This document shows, piece after piece, positions 27,836-36,723 of a stretch of DNA of 64,000 bases (position 1 is the first letter of the stretch; each line of letters starts with the position of its first letter). Position numbers and translations under genes: made by a program. Origin of the DNA: Thiocapsa sp. GTDB lineage: Bacteria > Pseudomonadota > Gammaproteobacteria > Chromatiales > Chromatiaceae. The notes below the pieces were generated by a model that was given only the letters and a program-made list of their open reading frames with translations, did not search any database and had not been told where the DNA came from. The stretch lies in assembly GCF_022340925.1 (NCBI RefSeq), contig NZ_JAJDNA010000048.1, positions 1-64,000 on the forward strand, written 5' to 3'.

Positions 27836-28657
27836 ACCTGACTCCGTTGTCCCGCGGCTTTAATAAGTATTGAGGACGACGTTATGAAGCAGTCATCGAA
27901 GGTTTTTAGGCTTCGCATCCACCAATGTCCAGACGCCAAGCAGCGACGAATCGATTACCCCAATGGTCCGGATCGGCCTCCGTGGCCCCGAACCCCAACA
28001 CCCCGTCCCGCAGCGCAGGGTCCATACCGACCTGCTGGGCAATCTGGAGATCTGTCGGCCAGGTCAGATATGGTAAACTGATTTGCCCCGGCGCCCACCT
28101 GGCCAAAGGTTTTGCCGAGCGCACCGCCGTGATGGACTGGCAAGCCGCTCGGGGCTGTCATGGGAGGGCTCGGCGGCCCTGGAGGAAGGGTTCCCCGTCA
28201 GGGCCGGCTCGCTCCATGAGCGCTCGCGTGACAATCAGCATGCACGGCGAGCGCCGAGTGACGAACAACAACAGGGTCGAGCGGCGGCGCTTGGTGCGGT
28301 AAGCAGGAGATCGACCTCGAGGACAACAGGAGCATCGCGACCAGCGCTTTTGCGGGACCACACCGGCCCCAGGCCTCCCACGACGAGGGCGCACTCGCGG
28401 GCGCGGCCCGAGCGACGCGGCGCCACGACAACAGGTTTGCAGCCGTATCTTCCGAATGGAATCTGTCTTGACCGAGTTGGGCCGACGCAGGAAGCAGCCG
28501 GAAGCCGCCACGGCCTGACCACCCATCGATATCCATCGATGCCACAGATAGAGAGAATTTATTTTTTTCTATGCTTCGATTCACAGTAAGTTGACCGCAG
28601 AGTTCGAAACGGCCTCCGCACGCGAGGCGGACCAGGCACAGACCACAGGAGCTGACC
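27836..28657. promoter_or_regulatory. Divergent control region between bicA and cbbL
   Basis: An 822-bp region with two AT-rich islands in GC-rich DNA. Near bicA, TTAATAAGTATTGA (27860-27873) is an imperfect dyad upstream of the bicA start. Near cbbL, GAATTTATTTTTTTCTATGC (28555-28574) contains TATGCT (28570-28575) as a -10 candidate with no -35, as expected of an activator-dependent CbbR promoter. A minus-strand ORF at 27906-28124 has protein-like composition (LTWPTDLQIAQQVGMDPALR) but no supported start or family. It may be a gene remnant. Confidence 0.5.
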
Positions 28658-30073
28658 ATGAGCGTGAAGACCTACGATGCCGGTGTTAAAGAGTATCGGG
28701 ACATGTACTGGACCCCGGACTATGTTCCACTCGACACCGACCTCTTGGCCTGTTTCAAAGTGACCGGCCAGCCCGGTGTCCCGCGCGAAGAGGTCGCCGC
28801 CGCCGTCGCCGCGGAATCCTCGACGGGGACCTGGAGTACCGTCTGGTCTGAGCTCCTCACCGACCTGGAGTACTACAAGGGGCGCGCGTATCGGATTGAA
28901 GACGTACCGGGCGACAAGGAATCCTTCTATGCCTTCGTCGCCTACCCGATCGACCTCTTCGAGGAAGGCTCGGTCGTCAACGTCCTGACCTCCCTGGTCG
29001 GCAACGTGTTCGGTTTCAAGGCGCTGCGTCACCTCCGATTGGAGGACATCCGCTTCCCCATCGCCTACGTGAAGACCTGCCTGGGCCCGCCCAGCGGCAT
29101 CCAGGTCGAGCGCGACAAGATGAGCAAGTATGGGCGTCCCCTCCTCGGGTGCACCATCAAGCCAAAGCTGGGGCTCTCCGCCAAGAACTACGGCCGCGCC
29201 GTTTACGAGTGCCTGCGGGGCGGGCTCGACTTCACCAAGGACGACGAGAACGTCAACTCCCAACCCTTCATGCGCTGGCAGAACCGCTTCGAGTTTGTCG
29301 CCGAGGCGGTTGCCGCTTCCCAGGCCGAGACGGGCGAGCGCAAGGGTCACTACCTCAACGTGACCGCCCCCGATCCGGAGCAGATGTACGAGCGCGCCGA
29401 GTTTGCCAAGGAGCTGGGGCAGCCGATTATCATGCACGACTTCCTGACCGGCGGCTTCACGGCCAATACGGGGCTGGCGAAGTGGTGCCGGAAGAACGGG
29501 ATCCTCCTACATATCCACCGCGCCATGCACGCGGTCATCGACCGCCATCCAAAGCACGGTATCCACTTCCGGGTGCTCGCAAAGTGCCTGCGACTCTCCG
29601 GAGGCGACCATCTCCACACCGGAACCGTGGTGGGCAAGCTCGAAGGCGACCGGGGGTCCACCCTCGGCTTCGTCGACCTGCTGCGCGAATCCTTCATCCC
29701 GGAGGACCGGGCCCGCGGCATCTTCTTCGATCAGGACTGGGGCTCCATGCCCGGCGTCTTCGCGGTGGCGTCCGGTGGCATCCACGTCTGGCATATGCCG
29801 GCGCTCGTGACCATCTTCGGCGACGACTCGGTCCTTCAGTTCGGCGGCGGCACCCAGGGGCACCCCTGGGGCAACGCGGCGGGGGCCGCGGCCAACCGGG
29901 TCGCGCTCGAGGCCTGCGTCAAGGCCCGTAACGAGGGGCGGGAGATCGAGAAGGAGGCCCGCGAGGTCCTCTCCTCGGCCGCCAAGCACAGCCCCGAGCT
30001 TGCGATCGCGATGGAGACCTGGAAAGAGATCAAGTTCGAGTTCGAAACCGTCGACAAGCTCGACGTGGGTTGA
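28658..30073 (+). CDS. cbbL: RuBisCO large subunit, form IA
   Basis: The catalytic subunit fixes CO2 onto ribulose-1,5-bisphosphate. The 471-residue protein has TIKPKLGLS, the carbamylation site GLDFTKDDE with Lys194, Asp196 and Glu197, the loop [10 protein letters not shown], loop 6 [10 protein letters not shown] and [10 protein letters not shown]. It lacks the long N-terminal extension of forms IC/ID. AGGAG lies 7 nt before the ATG. It heads the cso cluster, so it is the carboxysomal (IAc-type) enzyme. A separate soluble RuBisCO elsewhere is common in this family. Confidence 0.98.
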   Translation: MSVKTYDAGVKEYRDMYWTPDYVPLDTDLLACFKVTGQPGVPREEVAAAVAAESSTGTWSTVWSELLTDLEYYKGRAYRIEDVPGDKESFYAFVAYPIDLFEEGSVVNVLTSLVGNVFGFKALRHLRLEDIRFPIAYVKTCLGPPSGIQVERDKMSKYGRPLLGCTIKPKLGLSAKNYGRAVYECLRGGLDFTKDDENVNSQPFMRWQNRFEFVAEAVAASQAETGERKGHYLNVTAPDPEQMYERAEFAKELGQPIIMHDFLTGGFTANTGLAKWCRKNGILLHIHRAMHAVIDRHPKHGIHFRVLAKCLRLSGGDHLHTGTVVGKLEGDRGSTLGFVDLLRESFIPEDRARGIFFDQDWGSMPGVFAVASGGIHVWHMPALVTIFGDDSVLQFGGGTQGHPWGNAAGAAANRVALEACVKARNEGREIEKEAREVLSSAAKHSPELAIAMETWKEIKFEFETVDKLDVG

Positions 30074-30192
30074 CGACGGCTGCCAGCCGCGAGCCGCCGG
30101 CGGGGGCAACCCACGGAGGCCGCGGAAGGCCGGACTGCCGGGCATTGAGGGCTCGAAGCCCCAACACATTCCGAACGAGAGGAACCTGAACC

Positions 30193-30537
30193 ATGCCATT
30201 CCAAAGCACCTTGGGCGACTACCAAACCCGTCCGACCCTCGAGACCTTTGGTTTCTTGCCGGCGATGAGCCAGGAAGAAATCTTCGATCAGATCGCTTAC
30301 GTGATCGCCCAGGGCTGGACGCCCGGCATTGAGCATGTCCATCCAACGAATGCGATGAACCACTATTGGACGATGTGGAAGCTGCCCTTTTTCGGTGCGG
30401 CGGACCTTGGCCAAATCGTGAGTGAGCTGGAGGCGTGCCATCGCGCCTACCCGGATCACCATGTGCGTCTGACCGGCTATGACAACTATACCCAGAGCCA
30501 GGGCGCCTGCTTCGTGGTCTTTGCGGGGCGCGGTTGA
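30193..30537 (+). CDS. cbbS: RuBisCO small subunit
   Basis: The 114-residue small subunit caps the L8 core of form I RuBisCO. It has the N-terminal [32 protein letters not shown] and [15 protein letters not shown] motifs typical of form IA subunits. AGAGGAA precedes the ATG. The 119-nt spacer after cbbL and 193-nt spacer before csoS2 hold no gene. Confidence 0.98.
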   Translation: MPFQSTLGDYQTRPTLETFGFLPAMSQEEIFDQIAYVIAQGWTPGIEHVHPTNAMNHYWTMWKLPFFGAADLGQIVSELEACHRAYPDHHVRLTGYDNYTQSQGACFVVFAGRG

Positions 30538-30730
30538 TCAGAAAACGTCGGCGGCAGATGCCCGGCACTGCCCCCCAGACCGGTCGCGCCACGCTGGCGC
30601 CCGGCTACCGACGACCAGTGTTTCAACACCGAGCGGACGGCGCGATCGCGGAGTCGGGGATTCAAGCGGCTCCGGCATCGTCGCCCGAACGGGCGATCTG
30701 CGGCGTCTTCGGCGCCTGAAGGGAAAGACC

Positions 30731-33106
30731 ATGGCTAGCAAAGCGAATCTGAGATCGAGTGGCCGTGAGGCGGCCCTGGCACGCCGCCGCGCCCTGTCCA
30801 CCCTCGGCAAGCGGTCCTCGGCCGGTGCAAGCACTGAGCGCAGCCGCAAGCCGGAGGATGCGCCGTCCGGGCGCGCTGCGGGTGCTCCACCGCGGACCAC
30901 TGCCCCGACCTCGGTGTCCAGCCCCGCACCGCCGTCCTTTTCCGCCCCCGGCTCCGCATCGCCGGTCCGGCGCTCTCGGGCCGCGTTGCCTTCGGACTCC
31001 AGTCGTGCCCGTGCTCGTGCGCGAAGGGAGGCACTCTCGCAGGCGGGCAAGCGAGCCGATCGGACGCAGGATCGCACCCGATCCTCGACCACCAACCCGA
31101 AGAACCCGGCCACCGCGGGGGAAAAGACCGGCCGCGGATGCGGCTGCCGCGAGCAGGACGAAGGAGTTGCCGAACGTGTTGCGGCGCCGCCAGAGGCTCG
31201 GCTCTCCCATAGCGGCGCGAAGGTCTCGGCGAACAGCTCAAAGCGCAACGGCAAGCGAATCACGGCGATGAAGCCCGCCGGCCGAATGCTCGCGCTGGCC
31301 CGAAGGGCGGCGCAATCGGGTCGGGGCAAAGCGGCGGCCAAGACCCCGACCACGACGGCGAGTCTCGCGCGTCAGGCCAACCCCAAGCTCTCCGGGCGCG
31401 AGCTGGCACAGACGGTGCGCGCCCATCGCAGTGCGGCGGGCTCCGCCGGGACGCGTAAGGCCCAACCGACGGGCCGCGTGAGGCCCGGACGCGGGAGTGC
31501 CCAGGACCAGCCCTGGAAGGTCGGAGTGAGCGAGACCGTGCACGGTCAGCTTGTGACCGGCACCAGGGTCGGGCGCAGCCGCTCTGTCACCGGTGACGAG
31601 CCGAGTAGCTGCCGCGAGATCACCGGTACGGAGTACCTGGGGGCGGAGATCTTTCGCGAATTCTGCCAGGCGGAACCCGCCAAGTCGGCCTCGAAGGTCC
31701 ACGTGACCAGCACCAGTCTCGGCAGTCGGGTCACGGGCACCGAGGTCGGTCGCGCGGCCAAGGTCACGGGCGACGAGCCCGGGACCTGCAAGACGGTGAC
31801 GGGCACGGAGTATCTGTCGGCCGAGCAGTCGACCGCCTTTTGCGGGACCGAGCCGACGCCGAGCGCTCGACGGACCGGACATACCCAAACCGTCGGCGGT
31901 CGTCCCGTCTCTGGCGTTCAGGTCGGGCTGTCGGCGAAGGTCACGGGCAACGAGGCTGGTGCCGGGGTCCGGCCGACCGGGAGCCAATACGTGTCGGCGG
32001 AGAACGGCGAGGCCCTGAAGTCCCGGCGGGCCCCGACCAAGGTCGACCTGACCCAGACGCTCAGCGGCGGCGCCATCACCGGCACGCGGGTCGGCCGGAG
32101 CGCGAGGATGACCGGGGACGAGTCAGGCAGCTGCCGTCTGATCACCGGGGACGAGTATGTCGGCGGCGAGCAGTACAAGGAGTTTTGCAAAGTAAAGCCG
32201 GCGCCGATGGAGCCACCGAAGGTCGGTCTGTCGACGACCCAAAAAGGGCTGGTCGTCTCCGGGACTCAGACGGGGCGTTCGGGCCGGGTGACGGGCGACG
32301 AGCCTGGCACCTGCAAAGTGGTCACGGGCACGCCCTACGCCGGACTCGAGCAGGCGGCGACCTACTGCGCCCCCGACCAGCAGCAGGCCATCGTCGCACG
32401 CACCCAAACCTTGCCCTCGACACCCGGACATCAAATGACGGGCATCCAGCCGGGGATAGGGGGTGTGATGACGGGCGCCGCCCAAGGTGCATGCGAGGAT
32501 GTGACGGGTACTCCTTATGTCGGGGTCGATCAGTTCAACGCGAGCTGCGGCAGTGGAGCATTACCGGGTCAAGGCGATTTCCCGCGAGCCATTGACCATG
32601 CCCCGTGGCAGAGCTTCAGCGTCAACTCCCCGGCCCGACAGGCGTTCCAGGCCCGCCAGTCGGGCGGCGTGACCGGAACCCTCTACGAGCAGGAAGGGCG
32701 GATCACCGGCCCATTCGGCATGGGGACGGGCAAGATCACCGGCACGGAGCAGTTCCGTTTCGACCGCGGCCACGCCATGCAGGGCAACCTGCTGGAGATG
32801 GAGCCTGCGGAGCTCGGCGAGGAAATCGCGCCACCGCCGGAACGCCCCCGGGTGACCGGTGAAGGACAGGCTGCCGGTCTCAAGATCACCGGCGACGATT
32901 GGGATCGGGGTGAGCATGTCACAGGCACGGAAGGGTCCTCGGCACGACGCCGCAATCCCACTCGGCCGGGCGCCATGGGCGCCATGCCGCCCGTTAAGAC
33001 CAAACGCAACGAGGAAGTCCCGCAGCCGGTGAGCCGCGTGACGGGGAGCAGCGGCAACACGGAACGCGGTTCGCTCATCACCTACTCGGGTGGAGCGCGA
33101 GGCTGA
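30731..33106 (+). CDS. csoS2: Carboxysome scaffold protein CsoS2
   Basis: CsoS2 links RuBisCO to the alpha-carboxysome shell. The 791-residue disordered protein has four N-terminal RuBisCO-binding repeats (near 10-28, 91-108, 183-200, 220-237; for example SGREAALARRRALSTLGK). Six middle repeats of paired VTG/ITG motifs follow (near 275, 334, 394, 450, 509, 570). The C-terminal shell-binding region ends in VTGSSGNTERGSLITYSGGA. Five middle repeats carry a cysteine pair; the third lacks both. AAGGGA lies 6 nt before the ATG. Related genes give a short and a long form by programmed frameshifting; a CCCAAAAAGGG run lies at 32238-32248. Confidence 0.97.
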   Translation: MASKANLRSSGREAALARRRALSTLGKRSSAGASTERSRKPEDAPSGRAAGAPPRTTAPTSVSSPAPPSFSAPGSASPVRRSRAALPSDSSRARARARREALSQAGKRADRTQDRTRSSTTNPKNPATAGEKTGRGCGCREQDEGVAERVAAPPEARLSHSGAKVSANSSKRNGKRITAMKPAGRMLALARRAAQSGRGKAAAKTPTTTASLARQANPKLSGRELAQTVRAHRSAAGSAGTRKAQPTGRVRPGRGSAQDQPWKVGVSETVHGQLVTGTRVGRSRSVTGDEPSSCREITGTEYLGAEIFREFCQAEPAKSASKVHVTSTSLGSRVTGTEVGRAAKVTGDEPGTCKTVTGTEYLSAEQSTAFCGTEPTPSARRTGHTQTVGGRPVSGVQVGLSAKVTGNEAGAGVRPTGSQYVSAENGEALKSRRAPTKVDLTQTLSGGAITGTRVGRSARMTGDESGSCRLITGDEYVGGEQYKEFCKVKPAPMEPPKVGLSTTQKGLVVSGTQTGRSGRVTGDEPGTCKVVTGTPYAGLEQAATYCAPDQQQAIVARTQTLPSTPGHQMTGIQPGIGGVMTGAAQGACEDVTGTPYVGVDQFNASCGSGALPGQGDFPRAIDHAPWQSFSVNSPARQAFQARQSGGVTGTLYEQEGRITGPFGMGTGKITGTEQFRFDRGHAMQGNLLEMEPAELGEEIAPPPERPRVTGEGQAAGLKITGDDWDRGEHVTGTEGSSARRRNPTRPGAMGAMPPVKTKRNEEVPQPVSRVTGSSGNTERGSLITYSGGARG

Positions 33107-33183
33107 GCGCGCCACCAGTAGGGCCATCTACAAACTGCTGAGCCAAGCGCGCATCCCGATCCAAACCTGAAGCCATCGAGGTC

Positions 33184-34818
33184 ATGTCGAGCCATCGCCG
33201 TTCAACCCGCACGAGCCTGATCTGGGCATCGACCCCAAGGCCCGTCACGCCGCGCCAGTCGCCGCAACCTCAAGGGCAGCCCTTACCGGGCGTGCCCTCG
33301 GGGCTGCCCGGCCTGCAGGCGCGCGCGACCCGCCCGCGCCCTCCCGCGGCATCGGAGGACGCGCCAGGCTCCAGGGGCGTCGTTCGGGCGGGACACCCGC
33401 GTATCGCCATGGGTCGTGCGGCAGAGCTTCACCCGCTGACCGATCTCAATGGGAATGCGCTTCTTCGCAGCTACGAGGAGCGGGTCAAGTCGGCGTTCGA
33501 CCGGATCGTCCCCGTGCTCAAGCGTCTCTCCGCGCTCGGATGGACGCCCGACTTCGAGGCCCAGGCGCAACGGATCGCCGAGACTGAGCTGGGGTTCTTG
33601 CTGCCGAGTCGCATCCTCGAGGATGCCTGGGTCGGCGGGCTCGACCTCAAGACCCTGTTCGCCTGGTCCGTGTTCGAGACCTACCGACGGATGGCTGATG
33701 ACTTCTTTGAAAACGACCCGTTGGGCGGCCGGGATGTCAAAGACTTCGAACGCTTCATCCAGGAATGCGGCTTTCACCTGATGGATGTCACGCCGTGTGC
33801 GGACGGACGCCTCGCGCACGCGATCAGCTACGTCCTTCGGCTGCCTTTCGGTGCAGTGCGACGCAAGTCCTACGCAGGCGGATTGTTCGACGTCGAGAAT
33901 ACGGTCGCCAAGTGGGTCGAGGTCGAGCTCGAGCGGTATCGCGAGGGCAAGCCGAACACCGCGGACGTGCCAACCCGTTATCTGAAGGTGGTGGTCTATC
34001 ACTACAGCTCGGTCGATCCGGGCCACCAGGGCTGCGCGGCACACGGGTCGAACGATGCAGCGGCCGCACGGGCCTCGCTGGAACGCCTACAGGCGTTCCG
34101 ACAGGCGGTCGAGAACAGTTTCTGTTGCGGCGCGTCGGTCGCCCTGTTGCTGATCGGGCTGGATACGGACACGGACGCGATTCGTGTGCACGTACCAGAC
34201 GCCGAGGGCACCCTGGACCCGAGCCAGGCGGTCGATGCCCTCAAGGTCCATGCGATCACCCGGGATCTAGAAGCGGCCGCGGCGCGCGAGCGCATCGTCG
34301 AGCTGGTCAGGGCGCACGCGCCCGGCAGTGCGGAAGAAGGCATGGTACGACTGGCTGCGCGCCTCATCGAGAACAACCTGTCGCAAGTGGACTATGTCCG
34401 TCAGTTCCATGGTGGACGCTACAGTGACGTGGGTCACGCCGAGCGCTTTATGGGCGTTGGCATCGGCTTCGAGGAGATTCAGCTCCGAAACCTGACCTAC
34501 TTCGCCTATCTGGACACTGTCGAGGAGGGTGCGGCCGATCTCGACGTCGGACGCAAGATCTTCGGTGGCCTCACCGTCTCACACGGGCTGCCGATTCCGG
34601 TCATTATCCGATTCGATTACCACGGCCAGGTGCCTGGGGCACGGGAGCGCGCGGTCACGCGTTGCCACCGGCTCGACAGTGCACTGGCGGCGCGCTTCGC
34701 GGAGCTCGCCGATCAGGGATTGCTCCACCGCCTGCTCGCCGTCCGCGACTGCGACGCGGGCAGGGGTATCGAGGTGATGGGGACCTCCCTCCATCTGGAA
34801 GTGGCGGGAGGACACTGA
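33184..34818 (+). CDS. csoSCA: Carboxysomal carbonic anhydrase CsoSCA
   Basis: CsoSCA (formerly CsoS3) is a beta-type carbonic anhydrase that dehydrates HCO3- inside the shell. The 544-residue protein has a disordered Pro/Arg-rich N-terminal tail (~1-75), the kind that tethers CsoSCA to RuBisCO. The zinc and catalytic residues align with the Halothiobacillus enzyme: Cys205, Asp207 and Arg209 in CADGR, then His273 (VYHYSS) and Cys284 (GHQGCAAHG), with the same 11-residue His-Cys spacing. The C-terminal third is the degenerate second CA-like domain. It shares one base with csoS4A. Confidence 0.96.
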   Translation: MSSHRRSTRTSLIWASTPRPVTPRQSPQPQGQPLPGVPSGLPGLQARATRPRPPAASEDAPGSRGVVRAGHPRIAMGRAAELHPLTDLNGNALLRSYEERVKSAFDRIVPVLKRLSALGWTPDFEAQAQRIAETELGFLLPSRILEDAWVGGLDLKTLFAWSVFETYRRMADDFFENDPLGGRDVKDFERFIQECGFHLMDVTPCADGRLAHAISYVLRLPFGAVRRKSYAGGLFDVENTVAKWVEVELERYREGKPNTADVPTRYLKVVVYHYSSVDPGHQGCAAHGSNDAAAARASLERLQAFRQAVENSFCCGASVALLLIGLDTDTDAIRVHVPDAEGTLDPSQAVDALKVHAITRDLEAAAARERIVELVRAHAPGSAEEGMVRLAARLIENNLSQVDYVRQFHGGRYSDVGHAERFMGVGIGFEEIQLRNLTYFAYLDTVEEGAADLDVGRKIFGGLTVSHGLPIPVIIRFDYHGQVPGARERAVTRCHRLDSALAARFAELADQGLLHRLLAVRDCDAGRGIEVMGTSLHLEVAGGH

Positions 34819-35099
34819 TGAAGATCTGTCAGGTTGAGCGTCCCCTCGTTTCGACCAACCGCATTCCGGGCTTCGAGCACAAACACCTTTTGGTGGTGCG
34901 TGACGGCAGCGCACTGCAAGTGGCAGTGGATGCGGTCGGGTGCGTGCCGGGCGACTGGGTCATCTGCGTCGGCAGCTCTGCGGCCCGCGAAGCGGCCGGG
35001 AGCAAAGAGTATCCGAGCGATCTGACCATCGTCGGCATCATCGATCGTTGGCCGCCCGAACCCGATGCGACAGACGTAGGTTCACGGGACTCGGGCTGA
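34818..35099 (+). CDS. csoS4A: Carboxysome shell vertex protein CsoS4A
   Basis: A 93-residue pentameric BMC-P (EutN/CcmL-type) protein that closes shell vertices. It has the family start MKICQVERPLVSTNR, then VAVDAVGCVPGDWVICVGSSAAREA and DLTIVGIID. The ATG overlaps the csoSCA stop by one base (TGATG), and its own stop overlaps csoS4B in the same way, so the three are translationally coupled. It is slightly longer than the ~83-residue Halothiobacillus protein because of a polar C-terminal tail. Confidence 0.96.
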   Translation: MKICQVERPLVSTNRIPGFEHKHLLVVRDGSALQVAVDAVGCVPGDWVICVGSSAAREAAGSKEYPSDLTIVGIIDRWPPEPDATDVGSRDSG

Positions 35100-35395
35100 T
35101 GGAGATCCGTCAGGTGGTCGGCTCATTGGTCTGCACGCAGCGAAACCCGGGGCTTGGGCACTGGGATCTCAGGGTCCTGCAAGACCTGAAGGGCAGGCAG
35201 TATGTGGCCACCGATCCGGTCGATGCCCGCCCCGGCGACTGGGTCTTCGTGGTCAGTGGCTCGGCGGCCCGTTACGCCATGGGCGACGCGAGCATCCTGA
35301 CCGATTTGACGATCGGAGGCGTCATCGACCACTGGGAATGGGAGCAGGCTGCGGCAGTCCAGCCGGACGCGACCCTCTCCGCGAAGGCCGCATGA
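35099..35395 (+). CDS. csoS4B: Carboxysome shell vertex protein CsoS4B
   Basis: The second BMC-P pentamer, 98 residues, starting MEIRQVVGSLVCTQR and containing DPVDARPGDWVFVVSGSAARYA and DLTIGGVIDHW. It is clearly a paralogue of the upstream gene, and the pair is the usual arrangement in alpha-carboxysome operons. It starts on the last base of the csoS4A stop. A 15-residue alanine-rich tail follows the conserved core. Confidence 0.96.
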   Translation: MEIRQVVGSLVCTQRNPGLGHWDLRVLQDLKGRQYVATDPVDARPGDWVFVVSGSAARYAMGDASILTDLTIGGVIDHWEWEQAAAVQPDATLSAKAA

Positions 35396-35505
35396 GGGTC
35401 GGATCGGCTGGCAACGTCCGAACCGGCGGATGACATTAAACCTGGGTTGAAGGTGATTGGGCGGCACCGGCCGCGGCGACTTGGTACACAGAGGAGACAC
35501 GAACG

Positions 35506-35811
35506 ATGGCTAGCGACAAATTCGGAATCGCGCTCGGGATGATCGAGACGCGCGGGTTGGTTCCCGCGATCGAGGCGGCGGATGCCATGACCAAGGCCGC
35601 CGAGGTGCGCCTGATCGGGCGCGAGTTCGTCGGCGGAGGGTACGTGACCGTGCTGGTGCGCGGGGAGACGGGGGCGGTCAATGCCGCGGTGCGCGCCGGC
35701 GCCGACGCCTGCGAGCGGGTCGGCGACGGCCTGGTCGCCGCGCACATCATCGCCCGCCCACACCGCGAGGTCGAGCCGATCCTGCCGGTGGGCAGCGCCG
35801 CGGCCGAGTAA
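35506..35811 (+). CDS. csoS1: Carboxysome shell hexamer CsoS1, first copy
   Basis: A 101-residue BMC-H protein forming the hexagonal shell tiles. The core [20 protein letters not shown] is followed by [18 protein letters not shown] and the helix ending [13 protein letters not shown]. Upstream is GGAGACACGAACG. It is nearly identical to the next gene; only the first ~9 and last ~8 residues differ. The 110-nt gap after csoS4B may hold a processing site or an internal promoter. Confidence 0.98.
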   Translation: MASDKFGIALGMIETRGLVPAIEAADAMTKAAEVRLIGREFVGGGYVTVLVRGETGAVNAAVRAGADACERVGDGLVAAHIIARPHREVEPILPVGSAAAE

Positions 35812-36165
35812 GCCCGGACGGGCCGTCGAGCGGCGGCCCCAACTGATTCATTTTATTCACGCAAAGTAAGAAATCGGAGAAGACAGATGGCCAGTGAAAG
35901 CTACGGTATCGCTCTTGGAATGATCGAGACGCGCGGGTTGGTTCCCGCGATCGAGGCGGCGGATGCCATGACCAAGGCCGCCGAGGTGCGCCTGATCGGG
36001 CGCGAGTTCGTCGGCGGGGGGTACGTGACCGTGCTGGTGCGCGGGGAGACGGGGGCGGTCAATGCCGCGGTGCGCGCCGGCGCCGACGCCTGCGAGCGGG
36101 TCGGCGACGGCCTGGTCGCCGCGCACATCATCGCCCGCCCGCACCGCGAGGTCGAGCCGATCCTG
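35539..36165 (+). repeat. Direct repeat formed by the csoS1 cores
   Basis: A 246-bp direct repeat: unit 1 at 35539-35784 and unit 2 at 35920-36165, differing at two third-codon positions (GGA/GGG and CCA/CCG). The span given covers both units. Confidence 0.95.
35820..35839 (+). terminator. Hairpin between the two csoS1 copies
   Basis: GGGCCG (35820-35825) pairs with CGGCCC (35834-35839) across an 8-nt loop, followed by a T-rich stretch (ATTCATTTTATTC). The T-tract is interrupted and starts about 8 nt after the stem, so this is more likely an attenuator or mRNA-stabilising hairpin than a full terminator. Confidence 0.35.
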
Positions 36166-36189
36166 AGCAAGGACACCCCGACTGCTTGA
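35887..36189 (+). CDS. csoS1: Carboxysome shell hexamer CsoS1, second copy
   Basis: A 100-residue BMC-H shell protein with the same 82-residue core as the preceding copy and a different tail (SKDTPTA). GGAGAAGAC precedes the ATG. Over 246 bp (35920-36165 against 35539-35784) only two bases differ, both silent, whereas the flanks are unrelated. Two or three csoS1 paralogues per operon are normal. Confidence 0.98.
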   Translation: MASESYGIALGMIETRGLVPAIEAADAMTKAAEVRLIGREFVGGGYVTVLVRGETGAVNAAVRAGADACERVGDGLVAAHIIARPHREVEPILSKDTPTA

Positions 36190-36234
36190 TGCAACGCCGT
36201 CCGCGCCTGATACCGGCGGTGAGGGTCACGCCGT

Positions 36235-36711
36235 ATGCGACACGCACTCATCCATCCTCGTACCCTTGGGTACCTCGGTCGTGCCTTGAGCCTGGAGCTG
36301 TCCGCGGTCCAGCAGTACATGACCCAGGCCTCGCTCGCCGAGGCCTGGGGTCTCCGGGAGGCGGCAACCCGGCTGCGTGAGGAGACGGTCGAGGAGATGA
36401 AGCATGCCGAGCGCATCATCCAACGCATGTTGGTACTGGGCGTCGCACCAAACGCTTCCCAACTCCGCCCCGCTGGTGTTGCCCGCAACCTGGCCGACCT
36501 GCTGCGTCAGGACGCGGTCTTCGAGAGCGAGATCGTCGCCCTCTACCAGGAAGCGGCGACCTTCTGTCGTCGCGTCGGAGACCAGGCAAACGGCGATTTT
36601 TTCCAGGCGTTGCTGGAGGAGGAGGCCGAGCACGCCCGCGAGATTGAAGACTGGCTGGCATCACTTGGTGTACCGCGCCATCGCGACCCCGCGGAGCGGG
36701 TCTACTTCTAA
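36235..36711 (+). CDS. Ferritin-like (bacterioferritin-type) protein of the carboxysome operon
   Basis: A 158-residue four-helix protein with di-iron-type ligands spaced as in ferritin-like proteins: SLELSAVQQY, EEMKHAER (E-x-x-H), FESEIVALY and EEEAEHAREIEDW. Bacterioferritin-like genes occur in many alpha-carboxysome clusters, but their role is unproven. It begins 45 nt after the second csoS1 and ends 12 nt before the acRAF gene, so it belongs to the operon. Whether it stores iron or has lost activity cannot be told. Confidence 0.85.
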   Translation: MRHALIHPRTLGYLGRALSLELSAVQQYMTQASLAEAWGLREAATRLREETVEEMKHAERIIQRMLVLGVAPNASQLRPAGVARNLADLLRQDAVFESEIVALYQEAATFCRRVGDQANGDFFQALLEEEAEHAREIEDWLASLGVPRHRDPAERVYF

Positions 36712-36723
36712 GGTGTGCCCGTC

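Noticed and set aside
26264-27841. A 525-codon open frame on the plus strand
   Set aside because: It is antisense to bicA; its Asp/Arg/Gln/His-rich composition is the complement of a membrane protein's codons.
28555-28600. A well-defined CbbR operator at the cbbL promoter
   Set aside because: The AT-rich block allows several loose T-N11-A matches, but no clear paired site stands out, so I list only a control region.
31550-32520. A periodic repeat pattern of roughly 170-180 bp that could suggest a satellite or CRISPR-like array
   Set aside because: The periodicity is codon-level and corresponds to the CsoS2 middle repeats; unit and spacer structure of a CRISPR is absent.
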